Shown: positions 53,185-62,888 of the stretch, piece by piece
Position numbering within the stretch: position 1 is the stretch's first letter
Layout of the letters: each line of letters begins with the position of its first letter
Assembly: GCA_018287875.1 (NCBI GenBank)
Contig: JAGVVL010000002.1
Coordinates: 7,626,001-7,690,000 of the forward strand
DNA length: 64,000 nt
From: Nigrospora sphaerica
Taxonomy: Eukaryota; Ascomycota; Sordariomycetes; Amphisphaeriales; Apiosporaceae
Direction of reading: 5' to 3'
Notes under the pieces: model-generated
What the model was told of the DNA's origin: nothing
Seen by the model: the letters and a program-made list of their open reading frames with translations, nothing else
Database searches by the model: none
Made by a program: the position numbers and the translations under genes

Positions 53185-54915
53185 ATGTCTGACAAAACGG
53201 AGAATTTTCGAGTCGTCGTCGTGGGCGGCGGCCCCGTCGCCCTGATGGCCGCTCACGCCCTGGACCGGGCCGGCATCGACTACGTCGTCCTCGAGCGCCG
53301 CAAGGAGCTTGACACGGACTCGGGGGCCTCGGTGGCCCTGTGGCCGCACAACGTGCGCCTGCTGGACCAGCTGGACCTGCTCGAGGAAGCCAAGGAGACG
53401 TACATGCCCGTCCTGTACAAACGGAACCTGCGCCGTGACGGCTCGGAGCTGTCCCGGAGTAATATGTTCGAAGCCATCCAGATCAAGTATGCCGACCCAA
53501 ACTGCAAGCAAACCTTCGCAGCCCCAACAGGCCCGGGGGCGGCTTGTGCGAAGGAGGACAAGACGCTAACGCACTGTTTTTTTTTACGTAGCCACGGCCA
53601 CGATTGGATGTGCTTTCACCGCGCCAAGCTGCTGAGGCTGCTGTACCGGCGACTCCAGGACCCCTCCAAGATCCTGCTCGATAAGGAGGTCACGTCGATA
53701 GAGACGACCGAGACGGGCGTCACCGTGGCGTGCTCGGACAAGAGCAGCTACACGGCGTCGGTGGTGGTGGGGGCCGACGGCGTGCACAGCACCGTCCGGC
53801 GGCTGATGAACGAGGGCGCCGGCAAGCCCGATGAGCCCTTTGTATCGACTTACCTCGGCCTGTACGGCTACGCGTCGCGGTCGCCCGAGCTCGAGGCGGG
53901 CATCCTGTACGAGATCCATAGCGGCAGCCTGACGATCCAGCTCATCGTCGCCGAGCAGCAGCAGCACTTCCTCGTGTACGAGCGGCTGCCCAGCCAGACG
54001 CGTGAGCGCAAGTGGTACACGCCGGCAGAACAAGACGCGCTGGCGGCCAAGTACGCCGACGTGCGTTTCCCGGGCCGGCAGGCGGGCGAGTGGGTCACCT
54101 TCGCCGACGTGTGGGCGCAGAAGCAGTGGTCGGCTATGGCCAACCTCGAGGAAGGCATCGTCAAGCAGTGGCACCAGGGCCGCTGCGTCGTCGTCGGCGA
54201 CGCCGCCCACAAGATGACGCCCAACACGGGTTTCGGCCTCAACAGTGGCCTGCAGGGCGTCGCCCAACTCGTCAACCGCCTGCATGCCCTGCTCAAGACA
54301 GACCCGGCGCCGACCAACACGGCGCTGACCCGCGTCTTCCGCGAGTACCAGACCGCCCGCATGAGCAACTCCAAGATGGCCGTTGACATGTCGGGCCTGT
54401 ACACGCGCCTCGTCGCCTGGGACAACCCCGTTTGGAAGTTTGCCGACCAGTTCGTCATGCCGTACATCAACGGCGACGTCACGTCGCTGAAGCTGCTGAT
54501 GTCGCCCATCGTCCAGCGGGGCGTGGCCTTTGACTTCCTCGAGGAGAAGCAGTTCCGGGCCGGCAAGTACAACTACTTGTACGACCATCCCACGAAGACG
54601 GCCGCTTCGGGGGCCAAGTCCTCGGCGGCCAGCGCTGCCCCTGCCGCCGCCCCGGAGACCAAGTTGGAAGCTGCCCCGGTTGCCACCCCGGAAACCAAGT
54701 CTGAAGCCGCCCCTACTGCCGTGCAGGAGACCAATTCCGAGGCCGACCCTGATGCCTCTCCTGCTGTTGCATCCGAGGAGGTCCCGGCTGCCACCCCCGA
54801 CGCGACTCCGGCCATGATTCCGACTGCCGCTCCTGTCTCGGCTCCGGCTCCGGTCGTGGCGCCGGTGCCCATGGCCGCCCCGGCTGCTGCTCCCGTCGTC
54901 ACCGCGGCTGCTTAA
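53185..54915 (+). CDS. FAD-dependent monooxygenase (salicylate-hydroxylase/PaxM-like class)
   Basis: Exons 53185-53486 and 53592-54915, 541 residues. The 105-nt intron (GTATGC donor, CGCTAACGC branch, CGTAG acceptor) is a multiple of three with no stop, so the unspliced frame is also open; splicing restores the usual N-H-G-H-x-W motif. Flavin-binding signatures are present: VVVVGGGPVALMAAHALDRA (residues 10-29, Rossmann GxGxxx), GADGVHSTVRR (Asp163, the DG motif) and VVVGDAAHKMTPNTGFGLNS (Asp304, the GD motif). The enzyme should use NAD(P)H and O2 to hydroxylate or epoxidise a small molecule. After about residue 432 a 110-residue Ala/Pro/Glu/Thr tail (APETKLEAAP-like repeats) replaces the membrane-anchor C-terminus common in secondary-metabolite relatives. 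No cluster partner lies nearby. Confidence 0.88.
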   Translation: MSDKTENFRVVVVGGGPVALMAAHALDRAGIDYVVLERRKELDTDSGASVALWPHNVRLLDQLDLLEEAKETYMPVLYKRNLRRDGSELSRSNMFEAIQIKYADPNCKQTFAAPTGPGAACAKEDKTLTHCFFLRSHGHDWMCFHRAKLLRLLYRRLQDPSKILLDKEVTSIETTETGVTVACSDKSSYTASVVVGADGVHSTVRRLMNEGAGKPDEPFVSTYLGLYGYASRSPELEAGILYEIHSGSLTIQLIVAEQQQHFLVYERLPSQTRERKWYTPAEQDALAAKYADVRFPGRQAGEWVTFADVWAQKQWSAMANLEEGIVKQWHQGRCVVVGDAAHKMTPNTGFGLNSGLQGVAQLVNRLHALLKTDPAPTNTALTRVFREYQTARMSNSKMAVDMSGLYTRLVAWDNPVWKFADQFVMPYINGDVTSLKLLMSPIVQRGVAFDFLEEKQFRAGKYNYLYDHPTKTAASGAKSSAASAAPAAAPETKLEAAPVATPETKSEAAPTAVQETNSEADPDASPAVASEEVPAATPDATPAMIPTAAPVSAPAPVVAPVPMAAPAAAPVVTAAA

Positions 54916-56230
54916 GTCGGCATTGAGGCGTAGCGTTGACCTTTCCTTACGAGTTTTTGTCGCACAATTATATACCCATCCGTGTTGGAACCTTTAGAGC
55001 TAATGAGGAGGGGAGTTGGAAGGTTGACGAATGTATTTGCTTCGGCTTTTGTAACAATATTTCCTATGGGTTCCGCGAACTGCGCGCATTCCCGTCCGAA
55101 TCGTTTCCGTGCGAACATGTGCTCCCACGTGACTGGTGCGTGCGGCGCCGGCGGTGGCCATCCTTAAGACTGGAAACGGCAAGTTGACCGGGCCAATCCC
55201 AAGCTGACCCAGGACAAGGAGATGGCACACGAGATGGCGCGCAAATAGCTTACGAGGTGTAGATGCTGTGGCTGGCTGGACCGCACGACAAATTGCGGAG
55301 TCCAGCGAGCAAGACGAGAACACGCTTTTCTGTCCCTGGGACTGGGTAATTGTTGTTTTTCTCAGGGAGCCAGCCAAGCAGGGTTGTAGGACGTAACTAC
55401 TACTACTGCGTACTAGAGGTAAGCAAAGCACCCAAGTCAACCCCGCAACCTACAAGAGGCATTGGGAAGGTACGAAGTACCTGTATGTACCTACATGCCT
55501 AGGTGCCTCCCATGAATGGTTGTGCTGGGCACATGCTGGAATCGGGCTTCAAGGAGTGCGCGATGATAATTAAACACAGGCTTTCAAATGCCTCTTTAAG
55601 TATAAGATCATCAGCACCCAAAATTGCAAACACCTCAACAATGTTGCAACCCCGCGGCCACACGATGACTCGCGCATAAGTCAAGACCCAAAGACCTACC
55701 CCGCTATCGTTGGCGGGCCAGCACGAAGCTAAGGGAATCTTCCCATTATTTCTTTTGGGCATCAGACGATGGGAACTAAACCTCGTCTTTAGTGAAATGG
55801 AAAAGGCTGGTGTCGCCTACTAGCCTAACTGTACATCAGATGGCGTGGCGTCAGCCAAGTTCCCCCAGCTTCATGGAGTGCGTGATCATGTCCGGGCCCC
55901 GGACAGCTTACGAGGCCTCAGCCCGTTTCAGTGCTAAGGGTGGCTGTTCCTGGTGCCGGGTTGCCGATGCTGCACGTTTCACTGAATCCTGCCACCGTTG
56001 TTTCTTCAAAATGCGCCGGCCGTCCGTTCCCACAGCATTTGACTTTTCCGCTCGTGCTATGTTGTTGCTGACTTACGACCTATTTGCGATCCACTACACA
56101 ATCTAACGGCCTGCGTAAAGAGGAGGTACTCATTGGGTGCAGGAGCCCTAGCCACCTGCCACGTATCCAACGAAACGTATTCAGAGAGCCGCCTTTGGCA
56201 ACACCTCTCACGCAGTTGGCCCCCGTCACC
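54916..56230. other. Intergenic region upstream of phospholipase C
   Basis: 1.3 kb. At 55466-55505 there is a dense GTACCTGTATGTACCTACAT / CCTAGGTG motif group. Short frames only. Confidence 0.5.
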
Positions 56231-57973
56231 ATGTCGGACTTGGCCTCCAAGCTGGAGAAGCTGAACCCCTTCGCAAGGGGCGCAGGCGACGACGACGAGG
56301 ACACGGGCGATGTCGTCGACTTCACCAGCCTGGGCGGAGGCGGCCATGCTGCCAGAAGGACGACCATCACCACCGGCAAGCTGCGAATCAGCCATGCCAT
56401 GCGCTCATTTTTGGTCCACCACGATATCCTGTCCCAGAAGGATGCCGGATTAGGCCGCGGGGAGCCCAAGCAGACAGAGGCCCTGCAGGCCCTCATCGAT
56501 AAGCCACACATCCATGTCCCGTCTCAGCTTACGGATCGCTCGCATCCCTTGACCGAGTATCTTGTCAGCTCCAGCCACAACACCTACTTGCTGGCCCATC
56601 AGCTGTACGGGAAGTCTTCGGCCCAGGCATATGAGAAGGCCCTCAAGACGGGCGCCCGATGCGTCGAGATAGACGCCTGGGACGACGACGATAACCATGA
56701 CGAGCCCAAGGTCACCCACGGCTACACGCTGGTCAGCCACATTCCGTTCCGTGCCGTCTGCGAGACCATTCGCGACGTCGTGGACGAGGAGGCCGTGACG
56801 GCCCACGATGAGCAGGGCTACCGCGCCGCGCCTATTCTGATCTCCCTCGAGAACCACTGTGGGCCCTATGGGCAGTCGCGCTTGGTGCAGATCATGAAAG
56901 AGGTGTGGGGTGAACGTCTCCTGAGCAAGGAGGTCCGCGAAAAGGGCCGCCATGAGCAGGAAGGAAAGTACGAGCATGTCCGCCTGGACGAGCTCGGCTC
57001 CAAGATCTGTGTCATCGTCGAGTACCATCTGCCCAACGAGGCTGAGGACGCCGACGACTCTGTTTCCAGCTCCGAAGACGAGGAGGAGAGGAAAGCCCAC
57101 GAGGCGTACAAAGAGAAGAAGAAGGCGACCGCCTCCGGCATCATTATTCCCGAACTGGCCGAGCTGGGCGTCTATGCGCAGTCGGTCAAGCCTGCCGACA
57201 ACTCATGGTACGAAGGACCCGAGATGGTCAACGGGCCCCACCATCAACTCATCAACGTTTCCGAGTCCCAGCTCAAGTCGCATATGCCGGCCAACAACCA
57301 AAAGATTGCCCGGCATAATGCGGTCCATCTGATGCGCGTCTATCCCAAGGGCACTCGCATCTCGTCCAAAAACCTTAACCCGGTACCTTTCTGGGGCGTT
57401 GGCGCGCAGATCTGCGCGCTTAACTGGCAGACATTTGGACCCAACGTGCAGACGAACGAGGCCTTGTTCAGCGGCACCGATGGCTACGTACTGAAGCCCG
57501 AGGCGCTGCGGGCGGGCGGCAGCGGGATCCTGAATAAGGGCCGGAAAAAAAAGCTGCGCCTTCGGGTGGGTGGTGCCTCAGACGTGCCCATCCCCGATGG
57601 TCGCGATCCCGACGACATAAAACCCTATCTTACGTGCACACTGGTGCACCCTGACGAGCCAGACAACGCGAAGCAGAAAACGCAGCACTACCGCCACCAC
57701 AGATTGGGGTTTCTGCACCGCGGAGAGAACCCGCCGCCCAAGGACCCCGTCTGGGACGACACGCTCGAGTGGGAGTACGAGGACAACGACATGGTCTTTT
57801 TGCGTATGTACATCAAAAGTGACGACAGCTGGAGTCGCAACCCCACCCTTGGTGTCGGCTCGGTGAGGCTGCTGTACGTGACACCCGACTGGAGTTTCAT
57901 TCGGCTCCTAAGCCCCAAGGGCAGCGAAACGCAATGCACGTTGCTGGTCAAGTTTGAGTTCGAGGACCTCTGA
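56231..57973 (+). CDS. Phosphoinositide-specific phospholipase C
   Basis: Single exon, 580 residues from the ATG at 56231 (CACC before ATG). It hydrolyses PIP2 to diacylglycerol and IP3 at the membrane. The X domain starts near residue 105 (HPLTEYLVSSSHNTYLLAHQ) with the first catalytic His116; the second is His163 in VTHGYTL; ARCVEIDAWD and PILISLENHCG supply acidic calcium-site residues. An acidic Ser/Glu linker (about 275-295) separates it from the Y domain (IIPELAELGVYAQSVKP... to WGVGAQICALNWQT...GTDGYVLKPEALR). A C2-type domain fills residues about 460-580. The roughly 100 residues before X show no clear EF-hand or PH domain, so this is a short fungal isoform rather than the Plc1 type. 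Confidence 0.93.
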   Translation: MSDLASKLEKLNPFARGAGDDDEDTGDVVDFTSLGGGGHAARRTTITTGKLRISHAMRSFLVHHDILSQKDAGLGRGEPKQTEALQALIDKPHIHVPSQLTDRSHPLTEYLVSSSHNTYLLAHQLYGKSSAQAYEKALKTGARCVEIDAWDDDDNHDEPKVTHGYTLVSHIPFRAVCETIRDVVDEEAVTAHDEQGYRAAPILISLENHCGPYGQSRLVQIMKEVWGERLLSKEVREKGRHEQEGKYEHVRLDELGSKICVIVEYHLPNEAEDADDSVSSSEDEEERKAHEAYKEKKKATASGIIIPELAELGVYAQSVKPADNSWYEGPEMVNGPHHQLINVSESQLKSHMPANNQKIARHNAVHLMRVYPKGTRISSKNLNPVPFWGVGAQICALNWQTFGPNVQTNEALFSGTDGYVLKPEALRAGGSGILNKGRKKKLRLRVGGASDVPIPDGRDPDDIKPYLTCTLVHPDEPDNAKQKTQHYRHHRLGFLHRGENPPPKDPVWDDTLEWEYEDNDMVFLRMYIKSDDSWSRNPTLGVGSVRLLYVTPDWSFIRLLSPKGSETQCTLLVKFEFEDL

Positions 57974-58401
57974 CGGGCGCTGTAACCCCGTCTAGCCGGC
58001 GGGCCATCCCGGGAGAATTGGACGTGCCGGGGATTGGGGACGGGGTCAACTACCGGATGCCACGGTGACATTTGATCCTGCTAGGCTAAACGGAGCTTCG
58101 AGGCGGGCGACGCGACCGCCTCGATTTCGCCGCGCCGGCCCTGGTATGGAGACTCTCTGTGCGGGCCACACGGGCGAGCTGCCCACGACACCTGTAGATG
58201 GCGGCTATAGAAGACGGGGCGTGCGACGAGTACCAAGGGGCCATAAAGGCCCATGAACGTGCCTCGCTTGATGTGAGTGTTGGCTGGCGATACCCCTTTT
58301 CCCGCCAGACTGAGTTTTGAGGCTTTCTTGGTGTCACCTGCGTCTCTTGTACAGCCCACTCGGTGCATCTGCCCACGCCAGATACCTCGCCCATCGCCAG
58401 C
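57974..58401. other. Intergenic region
   Basis: About 430 bp between the PLC stop and the next start codon; no gene or repeat seen. Confidence 0.5.
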
Positions 58402-58771
58402 ATGTTAATTGCAATTACATTAGTCGCGACGTTATCGCCGTTGGCCTGTTGCCTGGCTACCCGGCAAGACTCAGGGCCTTGTGACGTCAATACTTGCTAC
58501 ACGGTCATCGACTCCAGTGCGTGCTGGAATGCCTACGTGACGGGCGCGGTCCGGGAGGGGCTCAAGGGCATCTATGACTGCGCGCGGGGCGGCAAGAGCG
58601 AGGCAAGGCGACATGGCCCGCCCACGCGCGCTCGCGCTCACGATGAAGTCAACACTGACCCGCGTGCCCACCAGCTGTGCGGCTGTTCGTGCTGCGACGG
58701 CCTTGTTGCACCGCTTCCTGCTGCAGAGCGAGCGCTGCGGCACCACGCCCACGACGGCCAGCCGCTGCTAG
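58402..58771 (+). pseudogene. Secreted cysteine-rich protein gene with probable frameshift
   Basis: The ATG at 58402 starts a signal peptide (MLIAITLVATLSPLACCLA) and a chain with spaced cysteines (GPCDVNTCYTVIDSSACWN...IYDCARGGK), a pattern I associate with small secreted fungal proteins. A 72-nt intron 58603-58674 with a GC donor (GAG/GCAAGG), CACTGAC branch and CCACCAG acceptor keeps frame into LCGCSCCDGLV, the expected C-x-C-x-x-C-like block. The likely C-terminal part (FLLQSERC and the last Cys before TAG 58769-58771) is in a different frame, so exon 2 is one base out of register. Without the shift the frame runs on to 59100 with non-protein-like sequence. Either a recent inactivation, a sequencing error, or a wrong splice model. 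Confidence 0.55.
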
Positions 58772-59713
58772 CTGGCGGTAGGCCGGCGCGGCTCCATGTT
58801 GGCCACGGCCTGGTTACGCCTGCATGCATCACCATCCGTCACTTTGACTTTCCGGCTGTGTCATGGAGAGGTCAGTCCGTATGTCTTTGGCGCCGTCGGA
58901 TGGGGATTTTGACGTCGAAAGCAAAGAGGAGAGAGAGAGGTCGGACTGTTTCGGCGGGAGTGGCTCTAGGTAGTTTACGAAATCGGCCAATCATCATGCC
59001 CCTTGGGTACTGGCGAGCGAGTACTTGCCATGATGTCCTGAGTATTACGGGCGGTACACTGATGCACCGGCAAACGTTGCGAAGATACATCGTACAATAG
59101 ACTGGAGCTGGAGGTCGTACAAGGCATGGTGCGTGGGGGGCCCTAACGTGAGCGTCTGTGCCATTCTATTGGGCGAGGGCGTGGAACATGGTGGGTGTGA
59201 CTTCCGACAACAGGGATCGCCCTCGCACCCGCAAGCGGCTCGCGCAGGTACGTACCTCTTAGGACTTTCGGATGGAGGTGTTAGATCAGTCGTCGAATAG
59301 GGACGACAGATCAAGGCCGTTCTGGAGCTCGACCACGCGGCACTCACGATGTCAGGCATTGCGCATCGGATCCGGTTTCGAGTACTTGTATCCCGCCGGT
59401 GACTTCGGTCAACCTTGGACTTGCTGCGTATGATGGCCTGACTGCGCAGTGTCGCCCAAGGGCTGCAATGCGATTGACGTCATGTTCGCCATCATCTTGG
59501 AACCTTGTTTTGGCACAGCTATTCCCTGCAGCCACCCATACACAACAACTCCTTCTTTCCCGCCCTCCCTCCCATCTCCTTCAATTCTCCGACAGGTCGA
59601 CGAGGAATCTCAGCTGGACTATGTGATATACCCGAGTGCCCAGCCCCCCCCCTTGGAAACCCGGGCCTGCCTATCCCTCGCTCCCCTACGCGACACCACG
59701 ACAACTAGGAAGG
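58772..59713. other. Intergenic region
   Basis: About 940 bp before the next start codon. A CT-rich leader (59540-59590, CTCCTTCTTTCCCGCCCTCC) precedes the ATG at 59714. No gene seen. Confidence 0.5.
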
Positions 59714-62700
59714 ATGGTGGACTTGGGAGGTGTAGTCGGCGGCTTGACCAATGCCCTGATCCCGGCCCCCAAGCCGCAGGCGCCCCCTCCTCAACAGCAT
59801 CCGCCTCCCCCCAACCCGTATGCCCAGGATCCCTACGCTGGCGCCCAAAACCCATATGGCCGAGGCGCGCCGCCCCCGCCGCATGGCGGGCGAGGCGGCC
59901 CTCCACCGGGCGATCCGTACGGCCGAGGCCGAGGCGGCGGCGGTCCCCCACGTGGCGGCGGCCGTGGTCCCGGTCCCGGTCCACCTCCGCGCGGCGGAGG
60001 CCATCCTCAACAACCCAGGGTCGCGGTTGTTGAGGACAACATCCCGCGACCCAACCTAAACGACCCGGGCTTCTTGTCCGACGACTTCCCCAAGGGCCCT
60101 CCCAAGCTGTACATCACGGCCGAGGATGATGAGTTTGACGTCGAGACCATCAACGCCTGGAAGGAAGAGGGCTTCGATGTCAGCTACATCTCCATGGGCA
60201 GTGGGGGCCGCGAGTACACCATCAAGCTGGCCTCCCTGATGAGGCAGAATTTGGGGCCGTGTGAGACGTACGGCATTGTCGGTGAGTAAGGCACCAAGGG
60301 CGACCGGCTAGAGCGCCTTGCCGCCCGGAACATGAACTGACCGTCGACAGCCTACGGCGATGCCGCGGCCATTTGTCTCGAGTTCTTCCACAGCCTGGAG
60401 AAGAACAGCGAGTTCCGCCTGTGTTGTCTCATTGCCTACTATCCGACGCGCGTCCCGGACCCGCAGGCCCGCTTTCCCGGCGGCGTCAAGGTGCTCGTCC
60501 ATCTCGCCGAGGGCAACGAGTTCATTGGGGTCGCAAAGCGCGACCAGATGGCTGGCATCCAAGGACGGCGCCGCATCGTCAAACGCCAGATACCCCAGGG
60601 CGTGGGCGTTGGGCGATACATCAAGTGGGCCTGGAGAGCATACGCTTACGATGCGGATGGAGGCTTCGCCGAGCACGATCTCGACGAGTACGACAAGGTC
60701 AACGCCGACTTGGCCTGGTCCCGCAGCTTGGCGCTGGCGAGAAGGGCCTTTCGCCGGGAGCTCGAACTGGAGAAGGTGGTGGACGAATACACGCAAGGTA
60801 TGTCTATTCTCCTGTCCTCCTAGCTCACGCTTGTTGGCATAGCTGACCACGTCAGGCAAATTCTTTGGAAATAATCTCAAGCAGACCATGTCCGCCTTCA
60901 CGACCAAGCACGAGCCGCACACCACCCACGCCCCAACGATGAGCGGTGGTGTGGGAGCCGAAGAGCTCGAGGACTTTTACGGCCACTTCTTCGTTGGGAA
61001 GAACCCGCCATCTTTGCAGGCCACCCTGCTTTCACGTACCGTCGGTGTCAATCGTGTCGTCGACGAAATCCACCTCAGCTTTAAGCACACGCAAGAGATG
61101 GATTGGATCTTGCCAGGAATTCCGCCAACCAAGAAGACGGTTGAGGTCATCCTTGTCAGCATCATCACCCTCAGCGGCGGGAAACTGCACTACGAGCACG
61201 TCTACTGGGATCAAGCGAGCGTCTTGGTACAAATTGGTCTCCTGGATCCCAAGGTGGTCCCGGATAAGGCCCCTTTTAAGGATGTAAAGCGAATGCCTGT
61301 GGTGGGAAAGAAGGCAGCGAAGCGCATGCTCGACGGCAACGAGAATGGCGACGAGGGTGAGGCCGATAACGAGTTAATTCCAGGATGGTACGAGAGCAGC
61401 GACGAGGAAGAGGAAGAAGACGAAGACTCCGGCAGCGACTACGAAGTTGAGGAGATGGAAGACGAGGACGATGGCGTTGTCGAAGAAGCCGAAGAAGAGC
61501 CCGCCCAGCCCCCGCCACCTACGAACCCACGGAGCAACTTCAAAAACACCAGAGTCGATTCGGTGAGTGACGAGGACAGGCCTAGAGGAGGAACCAGGAG
61601 AGCGGAACCCGAGGGATACGAGGACCGTTACGAGGTGAATGAGGTTGAAGAGCCACGCCAACCAACCAGGCCAACGCGACCGTTTGGGAAAGCTGCTGAT
61701 GATCGATCTCGTGGACCCCCCAGGAGGCCTGAGCCAGTCTACGAGGATGAATACGAGGATGAGGAGCCCGAACCGCCAAGACAACCTACCAAAGCACCGC
61801 CCCGCTCATTCGGAAAGGCCGTCAACAGCAAGTCCCATCCACCGTCAAAACTAGCACCGGCCCCGGTCCCAGAGCCCGAATATGATGAAGAGGATGACGA
61901 AGAAGTTGAGGAGCCCCCACCACGGCAGCCTTCGAGAGCGCCGGAAAAGGCGACCCGAGCTCCTAGCAGATCTGCCGATGACAGGTTCCCCCGATCTAAT
62001 AGCCCAGCTGCAGCCAAGAAGTCGATGCCCCCTGCCAAGGCACCGAGGAATACCGCGCCGGCCCGGAGGGACCCTGAAGAACGGCCCATTCGGCCTATGA
62101 AGAGTGAGTCTGAGCAGAAACCCGCCGGTCCCGCCAAGATGCCGAGATCGGCTGCGCCTGTGAAGCAGGAGCCCGAGGAGAAGCCTCGCCGAGCTTCCGT
62201 GTCAGCACCGGCCAGGAAAGCCGCTGCACCAGCAAAGGTGCCCCGAGCCGCCCCTCCAGCGCATGAAGAGTCCAGCGAACCACCTGTACGTCCTGTGAGG
62301 AGGGAGGTGGAAGAAAAACCTGCGAAGCCGGCAAGAAAGGAGCCCCCGGCTGGCAGACCCGAGCGGCCTCCATCCAGGTCCATTCCTGCTAGGACCAGAG
62401 AGGCCAGGCCAGAAACCCCTCCGGCCACACCAGCAAGGAGAGAAGCTTCGAAGTCGGAGCGGCCCCGCAGACCGTCGCGGCCCGAGAAGCACGAGCCTAC
62501 TCCGCAGCCCACGCCGGAGCCCGAGGAGTTTGAAGAGGAGGCACCCCTGGAGGAAGACCAGTACGGCGAAGAAGAAGGCGAGTACGAAGTCGAGGCGGTC
62601 CAGGGAGAAGCAGGGCAAGAAGAAGAGGAGGGCGATGACGAGGTCGAAGTGGCCGGTACCATCAACGAGGACGGCGAGATTATCGACGACGAGGGCCAGG

Positions 62701-62888
62701 CCGTCGGGCGCGTGACAGAGGGCGACCCCGCCGACATGGTCGGCCTCATCGTCACGCTCGACGGCGATGTGCTGGATGAGGAGGGGCGGGCCGTGGGCCG
62801 GGCCGAGCCCTACGACGACGTCGAGTGGGACGAAGACGGCGGCGCTGCCCAAGGGGATGATGACGACATGGAGATCGAAGAGGCGTAG
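59714..62888 (+). CDS. Dienelactone-hydrolase-like / SnoaL-like multidomain protein with acidic tail
   Basis: Exons 59714-60281, 60351-60797 and 60856-62888 give 1015 residues; introns of 69 and 58 nt have GTGAGT/GTATGT donors and CTGAC branches. Residues 1-100 are Pro/Gly/Arg-rich and disordered. Residues about 115-340 resemble the alpha/beta fold of fungal carboxymethylenebutenolidase-like proteins (PKLYITAEDDEFDVETINAW, IVAYGDAAAICLEFFHSL, LIAYYPTRVPDP, VKVLVHLAEG). An NTF2/SnoaL-like domain follows (EELEDFYGHFFVGKNPPS, LLSRTVGVNRVVDEIHLSF, YWDQASVLVQIGLLDPK). The remaining 500 residues are highly charged Pro/Glu/Arg sequence ending in two EDGEIIDDEGQAVGRV-like repeats (DUF3659 type). The expected G-x-C-x-G nucleophile is replaced by AYGDAAA, so catalysis is doubtful. 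Cellular role unknown. Confidence 0.82.

Noticed and set aside
53185..56230. Secondary-metabolite cluster around the monooxygenase
   Set aside because: No synthase, terpene cyclase, P450 or transporter is seen within the window; neighbours are signalling or unrelated genes.
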